Below, one piece after another: positions 34,189-43,161 of a DNA stretch of 64,000 nt. Position numbers and translations under genes: made by a program. Numbering within the stretch: position 1 is the stretch's first letter; each line of letters starts with the position of its first letter. The notes beneath the pieces were generated by a model that saw nothing but the letters and a program-made list of their open reading frames with translations, searched no databases and had not been told where the DNA came from. Source of the stretch: Treponema sp. (GTDB lineage Bacteria > Spirochaetota > Spirochaetia > Treponematales > Treponemataceae). The stretch covers positions 62,001 to 126,000 of the forward strand of contig JAEEIU010000015.1 in assembly GCA_016281495.1 (NCBI GenBank). The letters are read 5' to 3'.

Positions 34189-35250
34189 ATGGCAAATATT
34201 TTTACAAACCTATTTGGTAAAAAAGAAAACAGGCAGCCTCTTTCCAATACGACTTTGCTTCTTACGATTACGATTTGTACTTTCATTGGAATGTATGTTC
34301 TTGCCATGATTATCTGGGGCGGTGGCTTCCTTAATCCACAGCAGTTCCTTGATTTGTTCAACAACAACGCTTACCTGATTGTAATTGCATGTGGCCTTAC
34401 CATCGTCATGATTACCGGTGGAATCGATATTTCTGTCGGTGGTTCTGTTGCGCTCATCACAATGGCATCCGTTGTGTTCATGGAAGATCATGGTGGCGGA
34501 ATCCTGAGTTCAGTTTTGATTTCCCTTGGAATCGGACTTGCAGTTGGTCTTGTGCAGGGTTATCTTGTTGCATACCTTAAGATACAGCCGTTCATCGTAT
34601 CTCTTGCGGGAATGTTCTTTACGCGTGGTATGACGACAATCGTCAGCAAGGTCCCGCGTACTGCAACCAACGAAGCTTTCATCGCGCTCAAGGAACATTA
34701 CATCGACATACCGTTCCTGGGAACATATTCACGCAACGGTACATGGATTCCATCTTCAATAGAAGTCGGCGTAATCATTGCAATTGTTGTGGTCATCCTT
34801 TTGTGGGCAATGCTCAAGTGGACACGCTTTGGACGCAACCTTTATGCCGTGGGTGGAAACAGCGAAAGCGCGCTCATGCTCGGCATCAACGTAAGGAGGA
34901 CTCAGTTCTTTGCATACGTTCTTTGTGGGCTTCTTGCTGGAATTGCGGGATTCTGCTATCTGCTGCACACAGGTGCGGGTAACGCTTCCAATGCAACCGG
35001 TGCGGAAATGCAGGCAATCGCTTCTTCAATCATCGGTGGAACTTTGCTTTCCGGTGGTGTGGGTAGTGTCATCGGTACTCTGTTTGGTGTAATGTCACTC
35101 AAGACAATCAACAACATCGTTGTGGCATCCGGTCTTCGTGAACCATACTGGCAGAGCATTACAACCGGCCTTATGCTGTGTTTCTTCATCCTGCTGCAGA
35201 GCGTAATCCTTTCTCAGAGGAAAAAGAAATTGGGCAACATGGCGGGATAG
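34189..35250 (+). CDS. Sugar ABC transporter permease, YjfF type
   Basis: A second permease of 353 residues with about ten membrane segments. Motifs are ACGLTIVMITGGIDISVGGS, GYLVAYLKIQPFIVSLAGMF, YAVGGNSESALMLGINV and IIGGTLLSGGVGSVIGTLFG. A separate YjfF-like permease next to a YtfT-like one is the hallmark of the galactofuranose-type importer. It ends 2 nt before the stop of the convergent response-regulator gene. Confidence 0.9.
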   Translation: MANIFTNLFGKKENRQPLSNTTLLLTITICTFIGMYVLAMIIWGGGFLNPQQFLDLFNNNAYLIVIACGLTIVMITGGIDISVGGSVALITMASVVFMEDHGGGILSSVLISLGIGLAVGLVQGYLVAYLKIQPFIVSLAGMFFTRGMTTIVSKVPRTATNEAFIALKEHYIDIPFLGTYSRNGTWIPSSIEVGVIIAIVVVILLWAMLKWTRFGRNLYAVGGNSESALMLGINVRRTQFFAYVLCGLLAGIAGFCYLLHTGAGNASNATGAEMQAIASSIIGGTLLSGGVGSVIGTLFGVMSLKTINNIVVASGLREPYWQSITTGLMLCFFILLQSVILSQRKKKLGNMAG

Positions 35251-35251
35251 T

Positions 35252-36874
35252 TTATTTTTCCACACTGAGCTTATATTCACGGGGCGAAAGTCCCGTGTTT
35301 TTTTTGAATATGTAGCTGAAGTAGTGCGGGTCAGAGAATCCGCATTCGTAGGCGATGTCGTAGCCCTTCATGTCGGTTTCGCGCATCAGGCGTTTTGCGT
35401 TTTCCATTCGGACGTTTGTAAGGTATTCGATGAATGTTGTCTTGCATTCCTGTGAAAAAATCGTGCTGAAGTGGTTTGGACTAAGACATACTGCCTGTGC
35501 CACGGTAGTAAGAGTTGTGTTTTGATCCGCATAGTTTTCTTCTATGTATTTCTTTGCCTTTAGAATCACGTCTCCGTATTTTCCCGTCATCTTTGAATTT
35601 CGGAAGTCCAGTGCAAAAGCCATAACCTGATTCATTGTGTTCTTGAAGCTGTCTTCATCCGAAACAGCGTTGTCTATGAAATTCCTCTGCAGAATTTCAG
35701 GCTTCAATTCTTTTATGTCTCCACCCAGTTTTTCCACGAGCTTTGACACTGCCATAATCAGGTCAACCAAAAGATATGATGCAAATACGTTGAACTGTCC
35801 CTTGTTGTTGCGTATAAGGGCCATGGATTCTTCTATGATTGCGTTGATGTCATTTTTGCTGGCGTATTTAAGACGGTCTACAAGTGGATCGCTGTCCTTT
35901 GCATCTATAAAAACTTCTCCAGGGTTTTCTGCGATGTCGTCCGAACTGATGATTCTGTTGCCGGCGGTTCTTCCCTTGTCGTCGGTTTTGTCTGTGTGTA
36001 CGGCTTCGGTTTTTTCAAGTATCTTTCTTGCGTCGGAATACGAATCTTTTAGTAGCTGAATCCTTTCTACGGTTTTTCCTATCGCTGTGGTGACTGTGCA
36101 TGATTTTACCTTTCCGGTTATGTGCGAAATGTTTTCTGCAGTGTGGAATGCGTTTTCGTCAAGTTCCTGCTGAGTGTTCCCCTTGAAGATGCAGACAAGA
36201 AGGTTTGAGTGATGGAAAAACGACAGCGCTCCGTTCCATGCATCCGAATATGAATTCAAAAGTGATTTTGCTTCCTGAAGTTCATCGTCGTTTTTATCCG
36301 TGCTTTCTATGCGGCTAACAAGGACCTTGTAGAATCTGGCTATCAGGTCAAGCTTAAGTTCCTTGCCTTTCTGCATGATTAGCGGAACATCAAGTGATGT
36401 GTGCAGGAGTTCATTGAGGAATTCTTTTTTTACAAGGCTCTCGTTTGATTTTAGTTCTTCCTTGAGTTTTGAAATGTCAGAAAGCTGGCGGCGTTCCTTG
36501 TCTATTTCTTTTGCGGTTTTGTCCAGGCTTGCAAGAATTTCGTCCGGTGTGAACGGTTTAAGTATGTAGTCTTCGATTCCGATTGATATCGCCTTTTTTG
36601 CATAGTCAAATTCATCGTGTCCTGAAAGAATGATTATCTTTATCCACGGCTGAATGTTCTTTACCGCTTTGGAAAGTTCAAGTCCGTCCATGAACGGCAT
36701 CTTGATGTCGGTAATCAGGATGTCCGGCTTGATTTCGTGTATCATTGAAAGAGCGATTTCTCCGTCGGTGGCTTCTCCTGCAAAAGTAAAGCCGTTGTTT
36801 TCCCAGTCAATCTTTGAGCGTATGCCTTCAAGTACTATCGGTTCGTCGTCAACTAAAAATACACTATACATCAC
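35252..36874 (-). CDS. YesN-type response regulator (receiver plus AraC DNA-binding domain)
   Basis: Receiver domain at 1-125 with phospho-acceptor Asp in ILITDIKMPFMDG and the conserved Lys in DYILKPFTP. A long middle region (130-430) is of unknown fold. The C-terminal AraC domain reads TTVAQAVCLSPNHFSTIFSQ and IAYECGFSDPHYFSYIFKKN. It overlaps the kinase gene by about 11 nt. The neighbouring sugar operon is the likely target, perhaps through the 22-bp direct repeat at 30303-30332. Confidence 0.92.
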   Translation of the reverse strand: MMYSVFLVDDEPIVLEGIRSKIDWENNGFTFAGEATDGEIALSMIHEIKPDILITDIKMPFMDGLELSKAVKNIQPWIKIIILSGHDEFDYAKKAISIGIEDYILKPFTPDEILASLDKTAKEIDKERRQLSDISKLKEELKSNESLVKKEFLNELLHTSLDVPLIMQKGKELKLDLIARFYKVLVSRIESTDKNDDELQEAKSLLNSYSDAWNGALSFFHHSNLLVCIFKGNTQQELDENAFHTAENISHITGKVKSCTVTTAIGKTVERIQLLKDSYSDARKILEKTEAVHTDKTDDKGRTAGNRIISSDDIAENPGEVFIDAKDSDPLVDRLKYASKNDINAIIEESMALIRNNKGQFNVFASYLLVDLIMAVSKLVEKLGGDIKELKPEILQRNFIDNAVSDEDSFKNTMNQVMAFALDFRNSKMTGKYGDVILKAKKYIEENYADQNTTLTTVAQAVCLSPNHFSTIFSQECKTTFIEYLTNVRMENAKRLMRETDMKGYDIAYECGFSDPHYFSYIFKKNTGLSPREYKLSVEK

Positions 36875-38327
36875 TTCCCTCCGTTTCTTCCATCATGCTT
36901 GCTACGATAAAGCTTATGCGGCTTCCCTTGCCTGCCTCAGATTCTATTTTGAGTCCCTCTGTCTTGTCGCCATAGTAAAGCCGAAGTTTTTTATTCACGT
37001 TGTAAAGTCCGTACACCGAAGAAAGCTTTTCTGAATCCTGCTCTCCTTTTTCAAGCTCATCCCGAACTTCCTTGAGCCTTTCTTCTGTAAAGCCCGCTCC
37101 GTTGTCTTCAACTGAAAATTCAATCTGGCTTTTTACTTCATCTTTGTAATGCACTTTTACGCAAAGTTCTCCACGTCCCCTCTTGTTTTTGATTCCGTGA
37201 TAGATGGCATTTTCAACAAGAGGCTGCAGCACTAACTTTATGATTTTTGAATTGCACAGGGTTTCGTCCGCTTCAATCTTATAGCTCAAGATGTCTGCAT
37301 AACGGATTTTCTGAATCGTAAGGTAATTCCTAATGTGATCCAGTTCCTGCCCGATCGTAATCCATTCATGTCCGCGGCTAAGGGAAATGCGCAAAAAGTC
37401 GGAAAATGCCTTTGTGATTTTTACAACGTCGTCTGTCTGTTCTTCTTCTGCAAGCCATACGATTGTATCAAGCGTGTTGTAAAGGAAGTGCGGGGTAATC
37501 TGTGCCTGAAGTGCCTTCATCTCCGCCTTCTGGAAATTCTTCTGCTCCTCCATGTTCTTTTGAATCAGGACGTCAATCTGTTCGGTCATGGTGTTAAGGT
37601 TTCCGGCAAGCGTGTCCAGCTCGTTTACATGTGGAATGTCAATTCGTGCGGTAAGGTTTCCGTTTGCAACTTTTGTGGAAAGGTTTTCCATGTCAGAAAT
37701 CGGTTTTTGAATTGCGTTTGAGACACTCCTGAAACTGTACAGTGAAATGATGATTGCAAGTATGGTAATAAGAATCTGAATGGCAGTGAGGGTTACTGAT
37801 GTATTTCGCAGTGACTGGTTTGTCTGATTTGCAAAGTCAATTTCCGTTTCGATAAAGTCCAGCATGATGTCGGAAAAAAGTGAGGTGATTGTCCTTATTT
37901 CATCGAGTGTCGCTTCGTTTTGTGTAACAAGGCTTCCCCCTTTCATCTGTTGGATGAGGATGTCCACGTTGCGCTTGAGGGTAGTGTAGGCCCTGTTTGC
38001 AACTTCAAGCTTGCCCAGGCTTTCTTCGTTGTTGTTTGTAAGGAGCATGAGCGAAAGGCCGCTGGAAATTTCATCGAGCATGATGTTCTGGCTTCCGTCC
38101 GCTATTTCCTTTTTGCCGCAGATAATGTTCCACAGTTCCGCAGGTATCTCATTTTTTGCAATGGAGCTTATGTTGTTTGCCGAGCTTACGTTCTTGATGA
38201 TCTGGCTGTATTGCTTGGTATGAAACTGAAACACGACGACAGAATAAATCGAAGGAATGAGCGTGATGAAAAGCAGTGAAACATAGGTGACGAGTAGTGT
38301 GCGTTTAAGGCTCTTGTTGCGTCTCAT
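36864..38327 (-). CDS. YesM-type sensor histidine kinase
   Basis: Two membrane spans (about 11-33 and 180-205) flank a periplasmic sensor of roughly 150 residues; a HAMP domain follows (SNAIQKPISDMENLSTKVAN). The His_kinase segment KALQAQITPHFLYNTLDTIV carries the phospho-accepting His, and the ATPase has LVLQPLVENAIYHGI and VEDNGAGFTEERL. This is the YesM family, usually paired with YesN regulators as here. The sensor-lipoprotein gene lies 12 nt upstream in the same operon. Confidence 0.93.
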   Translation of the reverse strand: MRRNKSLKRTLLVTYVSLLFITLIPSIYSVVVFQFHTKQYSQIIKNVSSANNISSIAKNEIPAELWNIICGKKEIADGSQNIMLDEISSGLSLMLLTNNNEESLGKLEVANRAYTTLKRNVDILIQQMKGGSLVTQNEATLDEIRTITSLFSDIMLDFIETEIDFANQTNQSLRNTSVTLTAIQILITILAIIISLYSFRSVSNAIQKPISDMENLSTKVANGNLTARIDIPHVNELDTLAGNLNTMTEQIDVLIQKNMEEQKNFQKAEMKALQAQITPHFLYNTLDTIVWLAEEEQTDDVVKITKAFSDFLRISLSRGHEWITIGQELDHIRNYLTIQKIRYADILSYKIEADETLCNSKIIKLVLQPLVENAIYHGIKNKRGRGELCVKVHYKDEVKSQIEFSVEDNGAGFTEERLKEVRDELEKGEQDSEKLSSVYGLYNVNKKLRLYYGDKTEGLKIESEAGKGSRISFIVASMMEETEGSDV

Positions 38328-38339
38328 CGTTTTGCCTCA

Positions 38340-39359
38340 TCAGTAACCGCGTGGCTGGTAAAGTGAAAAGTCATCGTTTTCGGTAAAGACAGTCTCGCTG
38401 TTGTATGTAATGCGTGGAATAGTCTGTCCTGCTGCAATCTGCTTTACAAGTTCCATCAGCATGGGACCCAGGTTCGGGTTGCATTCTACCACACAATTCA
38501 ACTTTCCTTCCGTTAGTGCGTCGATTGATTTCTGTTCCGCATCCACACTGATTATGATAGTGTCCTTTGTTGACACACCGTAGTTTTCCAGAGAATCCAG
38601 CATGCCTAGGGTCATGGAATCGTTGTGTGAATATACCGCATCAATCTTTTGCCCTTCAAAATACAGGCCGTCCCTTTTTGTCGTCTGGCTTATGAGTCTT
38701 TCCGCAATCTCCTTGCCCCTTGACCTAAGGAAGTCTCCGTCTTCTGAATGGATTATCTTGAACTTTGGTTCTGCCTCGATTATCTCACGGAATCCATTTG
38801 CCCTGTCGCGTACAACAGAAGAATTTTCGGTTCCGGACATTTCGTAAATCCGTATCGTGCCTGAACGGTTCTGGCATTTGTTCAAGAGAAACCTGGCTGC
38901 CCTGCGTCCTTCTTCAAGTCCGTCTTCTCCCAAAAATCCCGCATATAACGATGGGTCTGCATTTATCTGGCGGTCCACAAGAATCACCGGTATGCCTGCT
39001 TCCTTGGCCTCGGTAAGAACATTGTCCCAGCCGTCTTCCACAATCGGAACAAAGGCGATGACATCCACCTGATACACGATGAACGAGCGTATTGCCTTGA
39101 GCTGGTTTTCCTGCTTTTGCTGTGCGTCGTCAAAAATAATCTGAATGTCGTTTTCTGCGGCGGCTTCATAAATTGACTGGGTGTTGCGTGTCCTCCATGC
39201 ACTTTCCGAGCCAATCTGAGAGAACCCCAGGATCAGCTTTTTTTCTTCCACGGGTTTTTCTTCAACCGCTTCATTCTGTTTTTTTGAGCAGGATGAAAAA
39301 AACACGGTGCAAAGGGAGAGGACGGATAAAATGACGGCGCCAAGTTTTTTGTTCTTCAT
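38340..39359 (-). CDS. YtfQ-like sugar-binding lipoprotein, probable sensor subunit
   Basis: Lipobox FFSSC, then an acidic/lysine linker and a periplasmic binding fold closely resembling YtfQ: LILGFSQIGSESAWRTRNT, AQQKQENQLKAIRSFI, IAFVPIVEDGWDNVL and IPVILVDRQIN. It is the first gene of an operon with the YesM/YesN pair, so it most likely reports sugar occupancy to the kinase, as in LytS/ChvE-type accessory sensing. It could also deliver ligand to the neighbouring importer. Its -10 box ends 6 nt before the ATG. Confidence 0.9.
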   Translation of the reverse strand: MKNKKLGAVILSVLSLCTVFFSSCSKKQNEAVEEKPVEEKKLILGFSQIGSESAWRTRNTQSIYEAAAENDIQIIFDDAQQKQENQLKAIRSFIVYQVDVIAFVPIVEDGWDNVLTEAKEAGIPVILVDRQINADPSLYAGFLGEDGLEEGRRAARFLLNKCQNRSGTIRIYEMSGTENSSVVRDRANGFREIIEAEPKFKIIHSEDGDFLRSRGKEIAERLISQTTKRDGLYFEGQKIDAVYSHNDSMTLGMLDSLENYGVSTKDTIIISVDAEQKSIDALTEGKLNCVVECNPNLGPMLMELVKQIAAGQTIPRITYNSETVFTENDDFSLYQPRGY

Positions 39360-39365
39360 ACAACC

Positions 39366-39394
39366 ATTATAGTTTAAATGCTTGTTGGTGTGAA
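39366..39394 (-). promoter_or_regulatory. Promoter of the sensor operon, leaderless geometry
   Basis: TTCACA (39394-39389), 17 nt, TATAAT (39371-39366), then 6 nt (GGTTGT) to the ATG at 39359. Confidence 0.65.
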
Positions 39395-39423
39395 GTCAAT
39401 TGGTCCGCAATTAAAGATGTTTT

Positions 39424-41013
39424 TCACATTGAACCCTCCACAATTTCACCATGGTCTCCATGACGTATGGCATTAAGGTTGGTGTTGGTGATTTTACCGA
39501 GGAATGCCTTGTCATGGCTCACAACAATCATCGCACAATTCAGGGAAGACAATGCCTCTTCCAATGCAAGGACGCTGGTTATGTCCATGTGGTTTGTCGG
39601 TTCATCCAGAATCAAAAGTGACAGAGGTTTTTGAACGGCAAGCGATATCATCAGTTTGCGCAGTTCACCCGGGCTCAAAAGGTTCTGGTCGGAATCATTT
39701 CCATTTTTTCCTGAAGTTGAACGAAGCTCGGTTATGCGTTCCGGTTCACTTCCCAGCCTGAACATCGTGGAAAGCACGTCTCCCTTTTCATCCTGATCCA
39801 GCGAATGAAATTCATTCAGGATTGCCATGCGCTTTTCCTCATCAACTTCCTGGGGCAGGTACATCACCTCGTTTAGTCGGCCGGCCTTTTCCAGAAGAGA
39901 GATTGTGTGGCGTATGAACATGGTTTTTCCGCTTCCGTTTTGTCCGGTAAGGGCGATTTTGGTTTCATGACCCAGTTCTATGTGCGGAATCTTTAGCGAG
40001 TAGCTTCCAGCCGAAAGAGTGTCTTCTTCTATGCAGATGGGCTTGGAGAAATCAGTTTTTTCAACCGAGAATCCGTCCTTGCGCTTTAGGGCCTTTTTTA
40101 TTCCGTCACGTGCGGCTTCCGTCTTTTGGATTTGCGTTTCCAGACGTGCCTTTGCATCACCTGTGGTCCTGTCCTTTCCTGAGATTCTTGCAACATCCAT
40201 CTTGAGTTTTGTGTCATGGTCGTGGCTGTCCAGAGTTTTTTTAGAAAGCCTTGCCCTGGACTTTTGGTTTTCCGCCTCAAGTTTTGCACTCCTCTGTTTT
40301 TCCGATGCCGCCTTGGAATCGAGCCTGTTCCATTCATCACGGCTTTGTTCCGCTCCTGACTGCCTTAGTTCAAGTGCCTTGCTGAGTCCGCATGAATAAG
40401 TGCCGTAAGCGATGCAATCCCTTCCACCTGCAAATGCGTATGACTCATTGTAAAGGTAGACTGTATGCGTGCATAGTGAGTCTGCAAAAGAGCGGTCGTG
40501 GCTTACCATGATTCCGATTCCCCTGTATGCCTTGAGTGCTTGAGTAATCATCTGAACTGTTTCTGCGTCAAGGTGGTTTGTCGGTTCATCCAGTAAAAGG
40601 ACCCTCGGCTGATCGGCAAGGGCAGATGCAATTTGAATGCGTTTTTTCTCTCCCCCGGAAAGTGAATCGTAGCGTTCAAGCATTTCTTCGCTGATGTGGA
40701 GCATGGAGAAAAAGCGCCGCACTTCGTTGTCCGGTGACCAGAATGCTGAATAAAGGTTTTCCGGAATCTCTGAGGTTTCCTGTGCGCAATAGATTGCCTC
40801 CCCCGCATCCGTGATTTTTTCGCCGTCCACAAGGATTGAACCGCTGTCTGGAATGAGCATGCCTGCAATCAGCTTAAGGAGTGTGGTTTTCCCGCATCCG
40901 TTGCTTCCCGCAAAACAAGTCCATCCGTCGTAAACAGAAAGTGAAAAATCCTCAAACAGGTTTGAATGAGATTGTGGATATGAAAAGTGAAGTTTGTTGA
41001 TTTGAATTGTCAT
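39424..41013 (-). CDS. ABC-F family ATPase
   Basis: Two cassettes in a soluble 529-residue chain: GSNGCGKTT, LSGGEKKRIQIA, LLLDEPTNHLD; then a charged linker (about 215-310) and GQNGSGKTM, LSPGELRKLMIS, LILDEPTNHMD. The DEPTNHLD form and absence of membrane spans identify ABC-F proteins, which act on ribosomes as translation factors or antibiotic-protection factors. The leader resembles an attenuator, which favours a resistance-type role, but sequence alone cannot decide. AGGAGG precedes the ATG inside a possible hairpin. Confidence 0.88.
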   Translation of the reverse strand: MTIQINKLHFSYPQSHSNLFEDFSLSVYDGWTCFAGSNGCGKTTLLKLIAGMLIPDSGSILVDGEKITDAGEAIYCAQETSEIPENLYSAFWSPDNEVRRFFSMLHISEEMLERYDSLSGGEKKRIQIASALADQPRVLLLDEPTNHLDAETVQMITQALKAYRGIGIMVSHDRSFADSLCTHTVYLYNESYAFAGGRDCIAYGTYSCGLSKALELRQSGAEQSRDEWNRLDSKAASEKQRSAKLEAENQKSRARLSKKTLDSHDHDTKLKMDVARISGKDRTTGDAKARLETQIQKTEAARDGIKKALKRKDGFSVEKTDFSKPICIEEDTLSAGSYSLKIPHIELGHETKIALTGQNGSGKTMFIRHTISLLEKAGRLNEVMYLPQEVDEEKRMAILNEFHSLDQDEKGDVLSTMFRLGSEPERITELRSTSGKNGNDSDQNLLSPGELRKLMISLAVQKPLSLLILDEPTNHMDITSVLALEEALSSLNCAMIVVSHDKAFLGKITNTNLNAIRHGDHGEIVEGSM

Positions 41014-41016
41014 GTT

Positions 41017-41117
41017 GGCCTCCTGAAATCAGAAGCCAGCTACAGAATCACTGGATCACGCAAAAAGAATAAAACTGTAACCGACTTCCATAAAGATCTT
41101 AATGTTTAGAGAAACAT
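41017..41117 (-). promoter_or_regulatory. Possible attenuator leader of the ABC-F gene (small ORFs plus hidden ribosome binding site)
   Basis: Read on the minus strand: ATG-TTT-CTC-TAA (41117-41106) within a 6-bp hairpin; an 11-codon ORF MEVGYSFILFA (41091-41056); CCAG...CTGG arms (41054-41036); and GGCTTCTG-ATTT-CAGGAGGCC (41037-41017), a hairpin with one bulge that pairs the AGGAGG of the ABC-F gene. The two hairpins share bases and exclude each other. Neither small ORF has a strong ribosome binding site. Confidence 0.45.
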
Positions 41118-41180
41118 AAAAAATTGGAAATCAAGATTACAGTCTCATCGGCTAAGCGCCTCCCTTTTGCAACAGTTTTT

Positions 41181-41197
41181 GGGACATCTAGGACTTG
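41181..41197 (-). repeat. Second copy of the tRNA 3' end
   Basis: GGGACATCTAGGACTTG here is identical to 41214-41230, the 3' part of the tRNA gene (acceptor strand, T-stem and part of the loop). The following bases (GGATTCTAG) diverge. It lies 15 nt downstream of the tRNA 3' end: a tandem-duplication relic or attachment-site scar. Confidence 0.7.
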
Positions 41198-41212
41198 GGA
41201 TTCTAGAATTGA

Positions 41213-41286
<74 letters not shown>

Positions 41287-41299
41287 GAAGTGATAATAT

Positions 41300-41326
41300 A
41301 TTATAGGAAAATGGAGGTTAAGTCAA
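41300..41326 (-). promoter_or_regulatory. Probable tRNA promoter
   Basis: TTGACT (41326-41321) and TATAAT (41305-41300) with a 15-nt spacer, starting about 14 nt upstream of the mature tRNA 5' end. Spacing is short; an overlapping TAATAT gives 17. Confidence 0.5.
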
Positions 41327-41463
41327 TATAGTGAATGAAATTATGGTTCGGAGTTTTGCTGGTTTTTCCGAAGGAATAATAAGAGCTTTGGCGGGTAATG
41401 CGGCTTCAATGCTATTTTTTTTTGCTTTTTTATGTTATATTATAAGTATGCAGGAGGTTCAAT

Positions 41464-41667
41464 ATGTATTATAAAAGCTATCAACAGCTGCTAAGGGAAG
41501 CTCCAGATACACCTGGAAAAAGATTTCTCATTCGACTTATGAATACTCCAAAACCAGATTTTGAAAAGATGGGGCATGATGTACGAGAATTTGAAAATCG
41601 TTTGCTTGATGAGTATCGTGAATCGCAGCAAAAAAGAGAATTGAAGGCAGATGGAGAAAAATCATGA
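41464..41667 (+). CDS. Small charged protein paired with a GNAT gene
   Basis: A 67-residue hydrophilic protein, helical by appearance (YYKSYQQLLREAPDTPGKRF, FENRLLDEYRESQQKRELKA). It is not a ribbon-helix-helix (DUF1778) antitoxin, the usual partner of GNAT toxins. GCAGGAGG precedes the ATG by 6 nt. Its stop overlaps the GNAT start in ATGA, so the two are translationally coupled. A+T-rich relative to neighbours and next to a tRNA. Function unknown; an antitoxin role would be speculation. Confidence 0.65.
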   Translation: MYYKSYQQLLREAPDTPGKRFLIRLMNTPKPDFEKMGHDVREFENRLLDEYRESQQKRELKADGEKS

Positions 41668-42233
41668 TTCTTCAATTTGAAAATACAGTTTTTACTTGTG
41701 AGCATCTTCATGATTCAGCTGAAAATGCATCATTGATAAAGGGTTTTACTGTAAAAAAAGATAAAGGCGAGGGTCTTGCATACTTTGTGCGTGAGCTCGC
41801 AGAAGAAAATGAATCTTCAGGAGAAAATTGTACATATCTGGTAAAAGATCGAAATACTCATGAACTTGCAGGATATTTTGCATTACGAACAGGCCTGTTT
41901 ACAGTAAAAATATCTGAAGAAGATTTTTACACTGTTCCAAGCATTGAATTGTCTAATTTTGCTGTAAATGAAAACTATAGAAAAAGCCATCCGGATATAA
42001 AGCGGGTCGGAACATCGATGTTTTATGATTTCATACTACCGCTTGTTCGTTATATAAAATCATTTGTTGGTATTCAGGCTTTATATATCTACGCCTTACC
42101 AGAAGATCGCCTTATAGAACACTATAGTTCTCTGGGATTTGAACGTCTTGAAGAAGAAGGTGAACAGTTTGTTCATCAACATGTAAAACCTGATTACGAT
42201 GACGGATGTATTTTCATGTTCCAGATGCTTTAG
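41664..42233 (+). CDS. GNAT-fold acetyltransferase
   Basis: A 189-residue protein with the GNAT outline: the strand-loop LVKDRNTHELAGYFALRTG, the strand IELSNFAVNENYR leading to the acetyl-CoA loop region (DIKRVGTSMFYDFILPLV), and the C-terminal ALYIYALPEDRLIEHYSSLGFERL, the typical fourth-motif Y-X2-LGF. Substrate unknown. It is coupled to a 67-residue small gene by a 4-nt overlap, in the manner of toxin-antitoxin pairs, but the partner type does not match known GNAT toxin systems. Convergent with the radical SAM gene 18 nt away. Confidence 0.75.
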   Translation: MILQFENTVFTCEHLHDSAENASLIKGFTVKKDKGEGLAYFVRELAEENESSGENCTYLVKDRNTHELAGYFALRTGLFTVKISEEDFYTVPSIELSNFAVNENYRKSHPDIKRVGTSMFYDFILPLVRYIKSFVGIQALYIYALPEDRLIEHYSSLGFERLEEEGEQFVHQHVKPDYDDGCIFMFQML

Positions 42234-42251
42234 GTTTCAAATTGTCAGTCT

Positions 42252-43151
42252 TTAAAATATCCTTTTCATCTCGTTCAGGATGCGTTTTTTGTCGGTGGGC
42301 CATGTGGGGGCCAGGAGCTGGGATTTTGGCGGGTCTCCTGTAAGGCGGTGGACTATGCAGTTTGAAGGAAGGAGGGGGAGTGCTTTTTTAAGGAGCGAAA
42401 AATATTCCTCCTGGCTAAGTGGCTGGTATTGGCCGTTTTGGTACATGCAGGCCAATGGTGTGTCTTTGAGGACGTAGAGGACGGTGATCTTTATGCCAAA
42501 GGATTGTCCCGTGCCATTGTGTTTAACTACAAACTTGACCGAATTCATCATGTCCTGTTCGCTTTCTCCGGGTAGACCGAAAATCAAATGGCTTACGATG
42601 TGGATGTCCGGGGCGGTGTTTTTGATTTTTTGTACGGCATCAATGTAATCCTGGTTTGTGTAACAGCGGTTTATCATGCCTGCGGTGGATTCGTTTGAAG
42701 TCTGGAGGCCAAGTTCAATCTGCACAAAGTGGCTTTTTGAGATTTCTGCCAGTCCGTTCAATATGTCGGCATTAAGGCAGTCGGGGCGGGTGGCAACGGC
42801 AAGTCCTTCCACATCTTCGCACAAAAGGGATTCGCGGTATTTGTCCAAAAGGGTGTGGGCATCTCCATAGGTCGAGGAAAAATTCTGGAAGTAGGCAATG
42901 TACTTACCGTGACGTTCTCCGCTTCTTCCGTGGACTTTGGATTCAACAAGCTTTATGCCATGCTCTACCTGTTCCCTTATGGAAAGATTCCGGTCTGAGG
43001 CAAAGTCTCCGCTGCCAGATTGCGAGCAGAATATGCAACCCCCAGTTCCCTTTGTCCCGTCGCGGTTAGGGCATGTACATCCTGCATCCAGAGAAATCTT
43101 GTAAGTCTTGCACCCAAAAATGGATTCGTAGAAGTCTGTCAGCTTTGTCAC
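42252..43151 (-). CDS. TIGR01212-type (YhcC-like) radical SAM protein
   Basis: The cluster motif is CTCPNRDGTKGTGGCIFC, the extended C-X11-12-C-X2-C form of the YhcC/Elp3-like family, followed by GKYIAYFQNFSSTYG, VQIELGLQTSNEST and HLIFGLPGES. Function in bacteria is unsettled. I place the start at GTG 43151, 11 nt after the hsdR stop, giving 299 residues like YhcC; an ATG at 43205 lies inside hsdR. It is distal in the restriction operon, though probably unrelated functionally. Confidence 0.85.
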   Translation of the reverse strand: MTKLTDFYESIFGCKTYKISLDAGCTCPNRDGTKGTGGCIFCSQSGSGDFASDRNLSIREQVEHGIKLVESKVHGRSGERHGKYIAYFQNFSSTYGDAHTLLDKYRESLLCEDVEGLAVATRPDCLNADILNGLAEISKSHFVQIELGLQTSNESTAGMINRCYTNQDYIDAVQKIKNTAPDIHIVSHLIFGLPGESEQDMMNSVKFVVKHNGTGQSFGIKITVLYVLKDTPLACMYQNGQYQPLSQEEYFSLLKKALPLLPSNCIVHRLTGDPPKSQLLAPTWPTDKKRILNEMKRIF

Positions 43152-43161
43152 GGTAAATGGA

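Noticed and set aside
41120..41160. Possible second, degenerate tRNA (Tyr-like anticodon arm around GACTGTAATCTT)
   Set aside because: No acceptor or T-arm could be paired around it; the resemblance is limited to one arm.
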